Below are positions 24,401 to 33,044 of a stretch of 64,000 nucleotides of DNA, piece after piece (positions within the stretch are counted from its first letter, which is position 1; each line of letters starts with the position of its first letter). A program made the translations under genes and the position numbers. Source of the DNA: Buxus sempervirens (lineage: Eukaryota > Streptophyta > Magnoliopsida > Buxales > Buxaceae); the NCBI GenBank assembly GCA_947561395.2, contig OX387193.1:36344255-36408254 (forward strand), written 5' to 3'. Under the pieces are notes generated by a model that was given only the letters and a program-made list of their open reading frames with translations, did no database searches and had not been told where the DNA came from.

Positions 24401-25057
24401 AGATTGCAGTATATCAGTCGGTTTATCGCACAGATGACTCCTGTGTGTGAGCCTATATTCAAGCTGCTAAAAAAGGACAACCCTGTGGTTTGGAATGACG
24501 ACTGTCAAGTAGCATTTGATAAGATCAAGGCCTATCTGATGAGTCCGCCGACATTGGTCCCGCCTGTCCCGGGACGACCCTTGATTATGTATCTGACAGT
24601 CTCCGAGACGGCAGTGGGATGTGTGTTAGGGCAACACGATGAAAAAGGAAGAAAAGAACAGGCTATTTATTACTTGAGCAAGAAATTTACCAGCATTGAA
24701 GCCAGATACACAGTGCTTGAAAAAACGTGTTGCGCCTTGGTCTGGGCAGCTCAGAAGCTCCGGCATTATTTGCTCAGCCACACAGTCCTTCTAATCTCCA
24801 ATCTGGATCCGTTAAAGTACATCTTTGAGAAGCCGATTTCCACTGGCAGGGTCGCCAGATGGCAAGTCCTTTTGTCCGAGTACGACATTGTCTACACGAC
24901 TAGAAAGGCGATAAAGGGACAAGCTGTGGCGGATCACTTGGCAGAGCACCCACTACCTGACTACCAACCACTTCTGACTCACTTCCCGGACGAAGATGTG
25001 ATGTGCACCGAGTCCATAGAAGAAGTAAAAGAAACCAAGTGGCAGATGTTCTTTTGA
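18437..25057 (+). CDS. E2 Gag-protease-reverse transcriptase-RNase H polyprotein, ends at a frameshift
   Basis: The frame is open upstream to 18368 but starts there only with TTG; the first ATG is 18437 (MEQQGEQ). In order: a Q/P-rich N-terminus; Gag core (~18960-19180, with WFLSLD and FIQQYRL); the knuckle CEYHSGAPGHHTNRC at about 19796; a long acidic, proline-rich linker; aspartic protease with DNGSALN (~21376) and LLIGRPWLH (~21589); a G-patch-like glycine-rich segment (~21840-21970); reverse transcriptase (~23800-24180) with YVDD at 24149-24160; and RNase H (~24590-24990), whose first catalytic position reads TVSET rather than the usual aspartate. Gag and pol share one frame. The TGA at 25055-25057 comes from an extra T in a T run; the protein should continue into a second RNase H. 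Confidence 0.93.
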   Translation: MEQQGEQTPPGQHPAESSHTQVVNEMQQRMDSMGSIIQELMTELRELRQVPPAAPVAQQPQPQLPPQAEVAPPPRPVNPPPLAPPPPPAAPFHVAQPNQFLPIHLGQGDEDWYRTQESQFEEKLTAVREENITEMAALKEQLKQLQPSTVQSEATLESLCFFSDIQLPAKFKCPELHQFDGTGCPLNHLRSYSGDMCQYAKEERIMVQFFQKSLTGAAYSWFLSLDKAKIKTWNELAAVFIQQYRLNSQIVQTRAELQRLAKKSQESVREYAKRWKELATLVQPPLLEQEMTSLFIASLGQPFFTLLLGQSTSNFNDLILTADQIEDAVRAGKIDGSGQSAAPRRPVTGQAGRNQGQEPRRQEQQAVNYVHPAQPYHFFQGPEAVAPQGTGQTAYQGVRKTKEEFEARMKRVFTPLPYAPAELLPTLLKKGYLQIKPSNPRLVNARSYNAAERCEYHSGAPGHHTNRCWDPRHDIQDLIDSRRITVDPPAPQAQTPAASVTTNPLPDHSKASTSKSANQVSCDQGTGQFDPSVLIGQPGQTVKVQLQAETHSTAIAVKENTEVYICAIEDEPQSSKEVTGPWNPMQCGWISDSPSPPRREGVGSSEGPWFRDGPRDTDASVGSSRVPPQLSTGWPPEYMSATSELDSQSLTDLLSDEPSSESLSHGTPEWPGLPHVTVEGEPSSTSELASPPDPYESSDESAGADSENESAANSRVESRTINIIEGGGDDVPTDLPLVHFHPSTDQEFFYPTPLPNPSALNIHDIMDSPPQNPFSLSFEPPTLNLSQLNLEPPSYNTVSPPYLTPSFYHQATTTTIEAEIDRITRSGRYINTDPPPAPEEGAEAEAKRKEKGKDVVTELPPTLKRKGRATEEEVTDLNHSIYTPEYDLLQQLSKIPAQISIMRLLIDSEKHRAVLMKVLGDAHVPADIDPEQLGAVVSVIMAPQAISFSAADLPSEGCNHTEPLYITVKCADLIIKRAMIDNGSALNICPMRTFHSLQLDPSMIKPSAHNVKGFDNARRDSLGEVTLMIIIADRPFTMDFEVMDINASFNLLIGRPWLHQAGAVSSTLHRMVRFVSSNELITVHAEDHREFERVGVPYVDYELPITLNFQAVEMVQVNNIPESKRGRRPSKRQRKNMFSAADCADWGLRAGEGLGKYKQGIRVAIKPYEQTTGFGLGFRPQPEDYSRLLGNRAERKRARTEGRDPHWPICVHENLYHRFSNMEREAAQAIENIVPQGWGDEFLDTPAMEEDYLQGLAQMLWEEPPSVEMVGDAVEVDPLAPEGSPDGLPALVALDSVDEVTMAFAPLDEQFVPDGIPVDSAIVIEAPPPAPVEESKEEGPIMYVCMMEGRDSSGAPTRRPRSPPPPPHIPHPGTRDGLNRMFRSMPQVLGPVPEEVYHAAYGKWAPPAYSSTVPGIPTGIPIMFAPPRVDPANEVTIAYAPPEDEIPWAIALSGSWVRVSSESGPRSERSQNKPAGGAAQDPIYISSDESANMVLAGEPEKTIAINKEGGPPLKNWSAMPFAISKAAIPKGVSITSEISVVATAEIFNEYLNASYYLHLFENENNKNKQLEHRNLSVNPDAHLEDLGHGIGNNIAISEQKEQKEIEKPVQMAIINEMHEPVSNPENEQELDTSDWGTRPSQQEDSSVVPCEPFEHEDDDESWETPLEIQFALERHEKGLQANIEETEPINIGEIAQPRILQIGKKLSPLLRKQMIDFLKSYSDVFAWSYEDMPGLDTDLVVHRLPTKSEAVPVKQKLRRTKPEWALKIKEEVTKQLDARFLQVTHYPEWLDNIVPVPKKDGKVRMCVDYRDLNRASPKDDFPLPHIDVLVDNTATHSMFSFMDGFSGYNQIRMAPEDMEKTSFITHWGTYCYRVMPFGLKNAGATYQRAMTLLFHDMIHKEMEVYVDDMIAKSKEEEDHLVNLGKVFDRLREHKLRLNPNKCVFGVTSGKLLGFIVGKRGIEVDPAKAKAILEMPPPSTEKEVRGFLGRLQYISRFIAQMTPVCEPIFKLLKKDNPVVWNDDCQVAFDKIKAYLMSPPTLVPPVPGRPLIMYLTVSETAVGCVLGQHDEKGRKEQAIYYLSKKFTSIEARYTVLEKTCCALVWAAQKLRHYLLSHTVLLISNLDPLKYIFEKPISTGRVARWQVLLSEYDIVYTTRKAIKGQAVADHLAEHPLPDYQPLLTHFPDEDVMCTESIEEVKETKWQMFF

Positions 25058-26771
25058 CGGGGCAGTAAATGTAAATGGAAAAGGGATCGGAGCAGTGCTA
25101 ATCTCCCCAGACGGTGTTCATCACCCGATAGTAGCAAAACTTTTGTTTGATTGCACCAGCAACATGGCCGAGTATGAAGCGTGTGTGTTGGGCCTGCGAG
25201 CGGCAATTGAGATGCGTATACAAGAGCTGAAGGTGTTCGGTGATTCAAGTCTTATCATCTATCAAGTGATGGGAGACTGGAAGACCAGAGATGTGAAGTT
25301 GGTGCCCTACCAGGAACTGGTCAAGGAATTAGAAGAAGACTTCGAGAGCGTGACATTCGACTACATGCCACGAGACGGGAACCGGTTTGCGGATGCACTA
25401 GCTACGCTGGCATCAATGGCCACCATCACGGATGATGCTTGGGTGCAACCTTTGGAGATAGAAATTCGGCGTTACCCTGTTTACTGCTTCAGTGTCGAGA
25501 AAAGCACGCCCGAAGAAGAGCCTTGGTACGCAGACATTGAGAGATACGTAAGAAACAGAATTCTGCCAGAAGGTGCCTCAGCTGCAGAGAAGCGAACTAT
25601 ACAGAGGTTGGCAGGGCAATACTTCTACAGTGGAGGTAGACTGTACAAGAAGTCATACAATGACTCTCTACTGCTATGTGTCAGAGAAGCCGAGGCGCAG
25701 AAATTGATTGAGGAAATCCATGGAGGGTTGTGCGGCGCACACATGAACGGGCATATGCTAGCAAGGAAGATCCTAAGAATGGGCTATTACTGGATGACCA
25801 TGGAGGCAGACTGCTACGCTCATGTCAGAAAATGCTAGTTATGCCAGATTTATGCCGACAACATCCATGCACCGCCGAACACACTGTATTCTATGACATC
25901 ACCTTGGCCGTTTGCCATCTGGGGAATTGACATGATAGGCCAGGTTCATCCAATGGCGTCGAACGGGCACCGGTTCATCTTAGTGGCAATTGACTATTTT
26001 ACCAAGTGGGTAGAGGCCATGTCCTTCGTGGATGTGAAGAAATCTCATGTGCTCAAGTTTATCAGAAACAATATAGTCTGTCGCTACGGAGTGCCAGAAG
26101 CGATCATCACTGACAATGCAAAGAATCTGAATAATAAGGACATGGAAAAAATGTGTGAAGATCTGAAGATTAGACATCTAAACTCCACGGCATACCGGCC
26201 CAAGATGAATGGAGCAGTAGAGGCTGCCAACAAGAATCTGAAGAAGATACTCGAGAAAATGGTGGTCACCTACAGAGACTGGCATGAGAAGCTGCCGTAT
26301 GCACTGCACGCCTATTGGACGTCGATTAGGACATCGACCGGGGCAACCCCGTTCTCCCTGGTATACGGAATGGAAGCAGTCCTCCCCGTGGAAGCGCAGA
26401 TTCCGTCACTCAGAATTCTGAAGGAAGCTGAAATCAGTGATTTCGAATGGGAAGAATCCAGATTTGACCAGTTGCAATTGTTGGATGAAAAGAGGATCAA
26501 GGCTTTGTGCCATGGCTAGCTTTATCAACAGAGAGTGGCGCGAGCCTACAACAAGAAAGTGAAGCCACGACAGTTCAAAGTGGGAGATCTGGTACTGAAG
26601 AGAATCTTTACTCATCAAGAGGACAATAGAGGGAAATTCAAGCCGAACTACGAAGGGCCATTCGTAGTCCACAAGGTTCTGTCCCGAGGAGCACTCATCC
26701 TACAAGAAATGGACGGAGCAATTTTTCCTGAGCCGATAAATGCAGACGCAGTCAAACTGTACTATGCCTAA
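25056..26771 (+). pseudogene. E2 archaeal-type RNase H and integrase, out of frame and with two TAG stops
   Basis: The frame is +1 to the upstream ORF, joined at the T run before 25056. It starts with the second RNase H (acidic residues in FFDG, NMAEYEA, FGDSS; FADALA near the end), a Tat-lineage hallmark. Then comes integrase: an HHCC zinc segment (~25710-25850), the catalytic D at 25929-25931, D at 26112-26114 and E at 26220-26222 (D-35-E spacing), and a C-terminal region with GKFKPNYEGPF. A TAG at 25836-25838 sits inside the CxxC of the zinc motif, and another at 26517-26519 lies near the C-terminus; glutamine would be expected at both. The final stop is TAA at 26769-26771. With these breaks E2 cannot make integrase by normal translation. 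Confidence 0.92.
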
Positions 26772-29046
26772 GATCATTCTGAATGGGAAATGAAGAGAGG
26801 CCATCCTTGACTCTCCTTTAAACTATAAATCCTTCCAAATACCTTAAATTCTCCCCTAGTTAGACAATTTTGAGCCTTAAAATTCTTTCAACCCATTGCC
26901 AGTGTTCTACACGCCAAATGGGGCATTCCTGGCAAAGCAAAAAGAAACCGGGCATTCTTGCCCAGAAAAACCTCAAAAAGAAGAGAAAATGCAACAAGAA
27001 AAAAAAGAGAAAGAAAGAAAAAAGAAAAAGAAACAGAGAAAATGGGGAGATGTTTGCCCCGCCAAAAATATAGAGATACAAATAAGCCAGGATGTAAGAC
27101 CCACCAACAATAAAAGTAGCACACTTTGCAAACCCAAATAATTAAGCTTTTTTGAGCCATCTATCCTTTCTTTCATAACCAAGACCCAGCCTACGTTTCG
27201 TCCTATCTCTAAGACCTCTCGGATCCCGAAAGGAATGATCAGGGCAAACAGTTATGTCAGCATTCATCAGCAATGACGGAATGCAGAGTTTCCTAAAAAG
27301 GCTGGACACAGCGAAAACCCGAAAAAAGGGCGTTGTGTGGTTAGTCAATCAAAAAAAAAAAAAAAAGAAGAAGAAGAGAGAACTGGTCACATCTGGTTTG
27401 AGCAGAGCAAGATACAGAGGAGAGCAGTGATAGTGGCAGATAGTAAAATGAGAAAATTGAACAGATTTGAAAGGTCCAGACTGGCAGGTTGCGCCCGAGT
27501 CAAAGACTTCACAGTGGCCTGTGATGACAATGCTTCTGAAAATACCAAGCACTCCAAGTCCCGTCTGACCTTGGGAAATTTCTTTGATATTGCAAACACA
27601 GGCACACACTGACACACCTGTTTTCTCTATAATTGTTCTGCTTAACTGTTTTGAGCTCCACGTTGGGCTACTAACCTAAGTGGATAGTCTCTTAACCTTG
27701 GCAAAGGCCGCTTCTATCTGCAATGGGCAAAAGGCTCAAAGCAAGAAAAGAATAAAAGAAGTGTTTTGCATTCCCCAGCTATTCCATAGCTAACATGTTG
27801 TCTTTTCCTGCCTTCACAGGTACAGCAAAAGTGGGATAATGGACACCTTCTCCAAAATCCCCAGCAGAGTTCCTTCAGTAAACGGAGAATAGCAACCTCC
27901 AAAATCCCCAGTGGGAGGCCTTCAGCAAACAAGGGATGACACCCTTACATCCCCAGTAGAGTCCTCTCAAGCAATAAGAGAATGATACCGGATGACGTAG
28001 ACTTATCAAGCCTCGCCCAGTCTGAAGAGGCCGGCTTTGCGAAGAAGAGCGGAAAGAAGGCAAGTAAGCTCGCATCAATCCCTGGTGGAGCCTCTCGCAC
28101 TCAACAAGAGCTTGAATGAACATGAAGAATTCGCACCCAAGCAGAGGGAGAAGGCCTTATGAAGGAAAATGACAGCGTGAGGAATCCCCACTTATCCCCA
28201 GCGGAGCATCATTCCCCGGGGAGCTCCCACGCTTGTCACTAACAAGGCTCGACCCGAAAGAAGAGGCGATAAGAAAAAAGGTTCCTGCCCAATCCCCAGC
28301 AACAGTCACTCCAAGCTGGGGAGCCTCTACAAGAGGGAAAGCCAATCAGAAAGCACTGCAGAAGAAGGAATGACAAGATATGAAGAAGAATGAGCATAAA
28401 TGAAGATATCATCGGGCAAGATGGCCCCTTTTGTAATTTTTGATTTCACACTTTTGTAAATAGAGTAGAGCAGGTGTGTGGGCTCCCTTGAGGCACTGGA
28501 CAGCGCTGGAAGCACCTCCTCACCGACAGCAGCTCCTCCTCCACTCTTCCTTCCTCCTTTCTCCATTCGGTCCACATCCTAACCCGACCCTGGGCCTCCG
28601 AATCCTAATAGTAAACAAAATAAAAAATAAAAATAAAAATAAAAAAAAGAGGGAAAGAGAGAGAAGAAGAAAATGCAAGCAAGCTTCAAGTAAAACACAA
28701 AATGGATCAGAAGTCTGAAGTCACCTAAAAGCTTTAATGGAACAAACAAGAAGAAAAGAATATTGTCAAGTGTCTGGCATCGACGCCGAAACAGGTTGGC
28801 GAGCTCAAGTCCAATCTAATCTCTTTCAAACTTAAACTAAAATGCTGAAAAGTTGCCCTACAAAAACCCGAAAAGCAAAGGGTAAGGAAACTCTGAAGCC
28901 AGGAAGTGACGCCACATGATTTGGCCGCTTCCTTGTCAAAATGAAAACTTCAAAGGACTAAGCTCGTCGACCATGTCGACAGAAATGCCAAGCGCAAAAA
29001 CGAGATTCTTTTTCTCTTTGCCGTTCATCCGCAAGGTGACTCCGGC
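26772..29046 (+). other. E2 3' untranslated region
   Basis: About 2.3 kb between pol and the polypurine tract with no convincing coding region. It contains purine-rich sense-strand tracts (26975-27055, 27348-27385, 28617-28675) and a degenerate repeat (27850-28330). A long 3' region is common in Tat elements. E1 gives no comparison because that part is outside the window. Confidence 0.7.
27850..28330 (+). repeat. degenerate repeats with a CCCCAG core in E2 3' region
   Basis: At least seven irregularly spaced copies (about 45-100 bp apart) of a motif like ATCCCCAGCAGAG followed by a C/T/A-rich stretch and AAGAG. Copies are too diverged for a clean period. Confidence 0.55.
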
Positions 29047-29059
29047 AAAGAGGGGCAGC
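29047..29059 (+). promoter_or_regulatory. polypurine tract of E2
   Basis: AAAGAGGGGCAGC directly precedes the TG of the 3' LTR, the place from which plus-strand DNA is primed. Confidence 0.8.
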
Positions 29060-30040
29060 TGTAAGCACCTCAATTTTGCGATCCCAGAAAAAAAAACCAA
29101 AAATGCAAGCCCTGGACAGAAAGTCAAACCCTAAGGGGTGAAAAGTTGACTTTTTGATCAAGTGAAAATTGGCCACCTCGCTTTATGCCATTGGATAGAG
29201 AATCTCGACACGGTTCCAACGCAACTGAGTTTGCAGGAATCGGGGTCCGGACAAAGGTTCGGCGGGCGGTCAAACTTAAGGAAAAGCCAAGAGTTGACTT
29301 TTCCTCGAATTCCGTGCCAAGTACCTTGCTTTATATCATTGGATAGAGAATCTCGACACGATCCCAACGCAACTGAGTTTGCAGGAATCGGGGTCCGGAT
29401 GAAGGTTCTGCAGGCGGTCAAACTTGAGCAGAGCCAAAAGTTGACTTTCTGCTAAAATCCGATCCAGAGACCTACCCCCAGGTCATTGGATAGAGAATCT
29501 CGACACGGTTCCAACGCAACCGAGTTTGCAGGAATCGGGGTCCGGATGAAGGTTCTGCGGGCGGTCAAACTTGAACAGAGCCAAAAGTTGACTTTCTGCT
29601 AAAATCCGATCCGGAGGCCTACCCCTAGGTCATGGGATGGAGGGCTCCGATACGATTCTAATGAAACTAAGTTTGCCCAAATCGGAGTCCGGATGAAGGA
29701 AATATGAGCTGACGAAATTCCCGGGCACCAAACCGGCAATCTGCGCACGTGGCAAAAAGCTGCACACGTGGCAAGTTGCGCAGGAAAATATCTCGGGGAT
29801 TAAATCCGTAAATATCCAAACATACGAAATATCCCAGGGACTAAATCCGTGAAAATCCGAGAATATCGGATTAAATCAAAAATTGCCAGGGACTAAATCC
29901 GAATTTTTTAGATTTTTACGTCCGGCGAGCGGCGGCATTAAATGATTTTCATCATTATGCCGCTCGCGCGGACGTGGCGAGCGGCATGCGCTCACCTGGA
30001 GCTGGGCGCCAAGGTGGGCGCATCCCCTTTTTTTCTCTCT

Positions 30041-30048
30041 TATATAAG
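30041..30048 (+). promoter_or_regulatory. TATA box of E2 3' LTR
   Basis: TATATAAG in a C/T-rich setting, about 60 bp after the GCGAGCGGC palindrome. The E1 LTR has the same box. Confidence 0.65.
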
Positions 30049-31109
30049 CCGCGCGGCATTTCGCGCAGAGGGGTTGGAAGATTTTTTCGAAAAAAAAAAA
30101 ACTAAGTGTTCGGAGTTTTTGAGGGTTCGATTTCTTCTTCCTTCACCCGAAGCCCCCCCCCCCCCTCTCTTCACCCCGGCTTGCCTCCCAGAAAACCCCA
30201 AGCTCCTCACCCTCCTTTGGTTCTCCTCCAGTTCATCCTAAACCAGTGGAGGCTTGCTACTGTCGGTGTGGTAAAGAGGAGGCTCCGGCCGCTGTCCGAC
30301 TTCGAGGAGGCTTCCCCACTCAGCTCCAGAACTCAAGAACCACCAGGTAAACATCCCTGTTACTTTGGGTTATACATATATGAGTATGTGATTTTTTTTT
30401 CGTAAGCCGGTCTTATTCGGTGGTATGAGGCCACAGCCATGAAACCATGTTTTTTTTTTTCTGTTCACTTCCATCTGATGAAGACCACCAAGTAAGGAAG
30501 AGGAAGATGCATGTGTTGCTCACGCCGAAAAGGGAGCATGTTCCCAAGTTCCCTTCATCCATTGTACCCCTGTAAACCCCCCTCCTCATTCCCTTCTTCG
30601 GATGTTAGGGTGCATGCTTGAAGGTCTAGTCGTGGATGGGAGTACATGTAATGTCTGCATGTGGTTCCTTTTGTTTTTTTTACATTGCTGGGTTTGCTAA
30701 CATGCTGCTTGTGCACCCTTGAGCATGCTCCCATCACCCCCCTCCTTTTTCAAGCTGTTAATGCATCTGTACCAGTTTTTTTTATCGGGTTTGTTTTCTT
30801 GTAAGAGATTTTGGGTTGTAGGATGAAGCATGAAGTATGCTTAGACTAGTTTTAATACAAGTTTAAGTGGCTTCTGGGGAGTGGTCGAAGCCCGGGGAAG
30901 TGTCCTGGGCATATTATTCGTGAAGTATTTTGAATGCATGTTTGTATTGTGAGTTTTCTGGGTTTTCAAAACTTGAAATAAAATGTGTTTAGATTAAATC
31001 CAAAATTAGTTGGGAGGTGTTCTGGGCATGTTGGGAGGCCAGTGGAACAGTTACAGACCGAAAAAAATCGGCCAGAGTTGGAGATCGCAAAAAAACAGAG
31101 AGTTGAAAA

Positions 31110-31370
31110 TCACAGTGAGCTGCCGCCCACCTGGCGCTCACCTGGCGCTCACCTAGGAAGTGGGCGCCCCTTTCATCTCACTTCCCGCCGAGCTGGCGCC
31201 CACCTGGCGCTCAGCTCGCGCCCACTAAAAACCAGGTGAAATTCTGGCGCCCTTCTCGCGCCCATCTCGCGCTCACCTCCCGCCCAGCTCGCGCTCACCT
31301 GGTATCGGGTGAGCGCCAGGTCAAAATTTCGCCCGGTTCTGGCGCTCACTTCAGGAGGTGAGCGCCAGGT
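31110..31370 (+). repeat. GGCGC/GCGCTCACCT cluster in E2 3' LTR
   Basis: About fifteen copies of 10-12 bp motifs such as TGGCGCTCACC, TCGCGCCCA and GGGCGCC, ending in the hairpin CTGGCGCTCAC...GTGAGCGCCAG. Similar clusters occur at 63660-63910 and, much shortened, at 12181-12235. Confidence 0.85.
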
Positions 31371-32568
31371 CCAAAACAGGCCGAATTGTTATTTTTTTTG
31401 AAAATTCCAAAAATACCCTTTACCATACCGCGGGGGCTTCGCCCCCCGCACCCCCCACCCCTTGGTTTGCTGTGCATCCAACTCGTACCTTGGCTTCGCC
31501 CACAGGGCCCCCGGGTACCTCCCCTTGGACCCAGCACAATGAGCCAATTTTTTTTGTGTGATTATTGCTAGATGTGAATGATACTTCCGAACCGAACCGG
31601 ATAAACCAATAGGGTTTCTGGGTCACCCGGAAACCCGACATGGGACTTGGACTCCCGGTCCAACTTGACTTCCAGTGGGCCTTCCAACGGGGCCCACCAA
31701 GCCCAACAAACACCAAAGCATGCCATTAAAACAACTTAAGTAAAATGAACAGTTTGAACCGGGCGGGCCAAACCCAATGCGGCCCACCCGAGCCTTGTTA
31801 TGTGAAATTGATGCATGAATTGCGTGGTTTGGCCGAGACCAAGGGCAAGGGCCTACCGGGCCCGCCAAAGCCCACCAACCGAACCAAGGAAGGGTACAAA
31901 CCCTAACTTCCGGTAACTTGGGCTTACAAAGCCCAGATTTGGACTGCGGGCCCCAAGCCCAGTGTCCAAAACACTTTGGCAAAATTAAAAAGATAAATCC
32001 AATAAAAAATACTTGGACACCATGTGGGCCCACCTTAGGCCCACAAATCAGTCCGGCCCACTTTTGCATGAAAAACAATTAATCTTCAAACCTGAACTTA
32101 AAGTAAAATCAATTGGACTAACCAAAGCCCAAAGGACCTCTCAGGCTAGACTGAGGTCCACAAGGGTACACGGGCTTGACTAAGCCCACCAAGGATACCG
32201 TGGGCCTTCCAACGGGGCCCACCCAACCAGACTCATATCACCTAAGTAATCAAGATAAAAGCAACTAAAAGGACCCACACCACTCAGGTGGTCCCGCCAG
32301 ACTTAACCAAATTGCATATCGGATTAGGAATCAGGTGAGACCAATGTAAGCTGACTCAAACCAGGGAACCCACGGGACCCGTCATCCGACGGGGTGGACC
32401 GGGGTGTCTACGGACTTCCCCGAACCACAACCGAGAACAGACTTAGAATCTCAAGCCGCAGACCAAAAAGCCCTAATAGGCAAAATTAGGCACCCAGGTG
32501 TCCGCCTGCACCCCATCAGGCGGTGGCGACTCCGAATTTTCCCGTGCCGCGTTTCCCACGCGCGCACA

Positions 32569-32941
32569 CTAAGGTCTGGAATTCTCCCCTTGAGAGGCCA
32601 AAGAAAGCGCAAGCTTCAAGAAGGCTTGGCCTAGCGGGTTCTCCTAAGTCGCAAAATCGGAGGAACAGGTCAAGTTCCTCAATTGTGGGAGTCAACTCAT
32701 TGATCCCAAATCAAAACACTGAAAGCTGGGGATCCCAGAAAAGCAATGCTGCTTGGATCATATCCCAGCTGATTGGCACATTTAACAGGGACAATGTCTG
32801 TCCCATGTGGTATTTGTGCTCTCATTCAATCTGCTCACTCCCTTGGAGCTGCCTTGTCCAGGAACGGATCCAGGGGGTATCCCAAGCGCACTTCTCTATC
32901 CTAGGGAAACGGGTTCTCTCAGATGAGGATGAGGATGCCAT
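32569..32941 (-). pseudogene. ORF1 of E1, N-terminal part
   Basis: This continues ORF1 of E1 beyond the E2 insertion; the target copy CTAAG is at 32569-32573. The start ATG (32939-32941) gives MASSSSSE as in E2. A TGA at 32822-32824 replaces a tryptophan codon present in E2, so the protein would stop after about 39 residues. Downstream, FWDP and the ELTPTIEEL region are still recognisable. Confidence 0.85.
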
Positions 32942-33044
32942 GCCAACTATCCGATTAAAATTCCAAATCAGTTTAGGGTTCCACACCAAACTCTTAATCA
33001 GTCCTAAGACATGCATAATCTTAAACAAAAGAACTAACCACTAG

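Larger units (their letters stand above)
11074..32568 (+). mobile_element. Tat/Ogre-type Ty3/gypsy retrotransposon E2, complete, 21.5 kb
   Basis: A complete element with both LTRs, inserted into ORF1 of E1. The target duplication CTAAG is at 11069-11073 and 32569-32573. LTRs start TGTAAGCACC and end GCGCACA. Features pointing to the Tat lineage (Ogre and relatives): an extra ORF between the 5' LTR and gag, a second archaeal-type RNase H between RNase H and integrase, a protease followed by a G-patch segment, a Cys/His Gag knuckle, and the large size. The two LTRs differ by about two dozen substitutions over ~2.3 kb aligned by eye, so insertion is fairly recent. Confidence 0.95.
29060..32568 (+). 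mobile_element. 3' LTR of E2 (3509 bp, full length)
   Basis: It starts TGTAAGCACC and ends GCGCACA, followed by target duplication CTAAG. TATATAAG is at 30041-30048. CAG/GTAAAC at 30344-30352 looks like a strong splice donor ~300 bp after the TATA box. Positions ~30160-31345 are absent from the 5' LTR, and the E1 LTR also lacks a matching segment. Many GGCGC motifs lie at 31110-31370. Minus-strand frames of up to 151 codons occur in both E2 LTRs but have no protein-like features. Confidence 0.95.

Noticed and set aside
23666..24480. Long minus-strand frames opposite the E2 reverse transcriptase (189 and 128 codons)
   Set aside because: They are shadows of the RT codons; the same shadows appear opposite the E1 copy.
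25836..25838. Programmed stop-codon readthrough in E2 integrase
   Set aside because: The stop lies within the CxxC of the zinc motif, a second stop and a frameshift also occur, and no readthrough context is evident; random decay explains all three.
26870..27182. Small Lys-rich or Phe-rich open frames in the E2 3' region
   Set aside because: They are translations of an A/G-rich tract and its complement; no motif or start context supports them.
31623..32078. 151-codon minus-strand frame in the E2 3' LTR, also at 12488-12943 in the 5' LTR
   Set aside because: Both copies are the same LTR, so conservation is not independent. The translation is rich in G, P and W with no domain, and the E1 LTR does not keep it.
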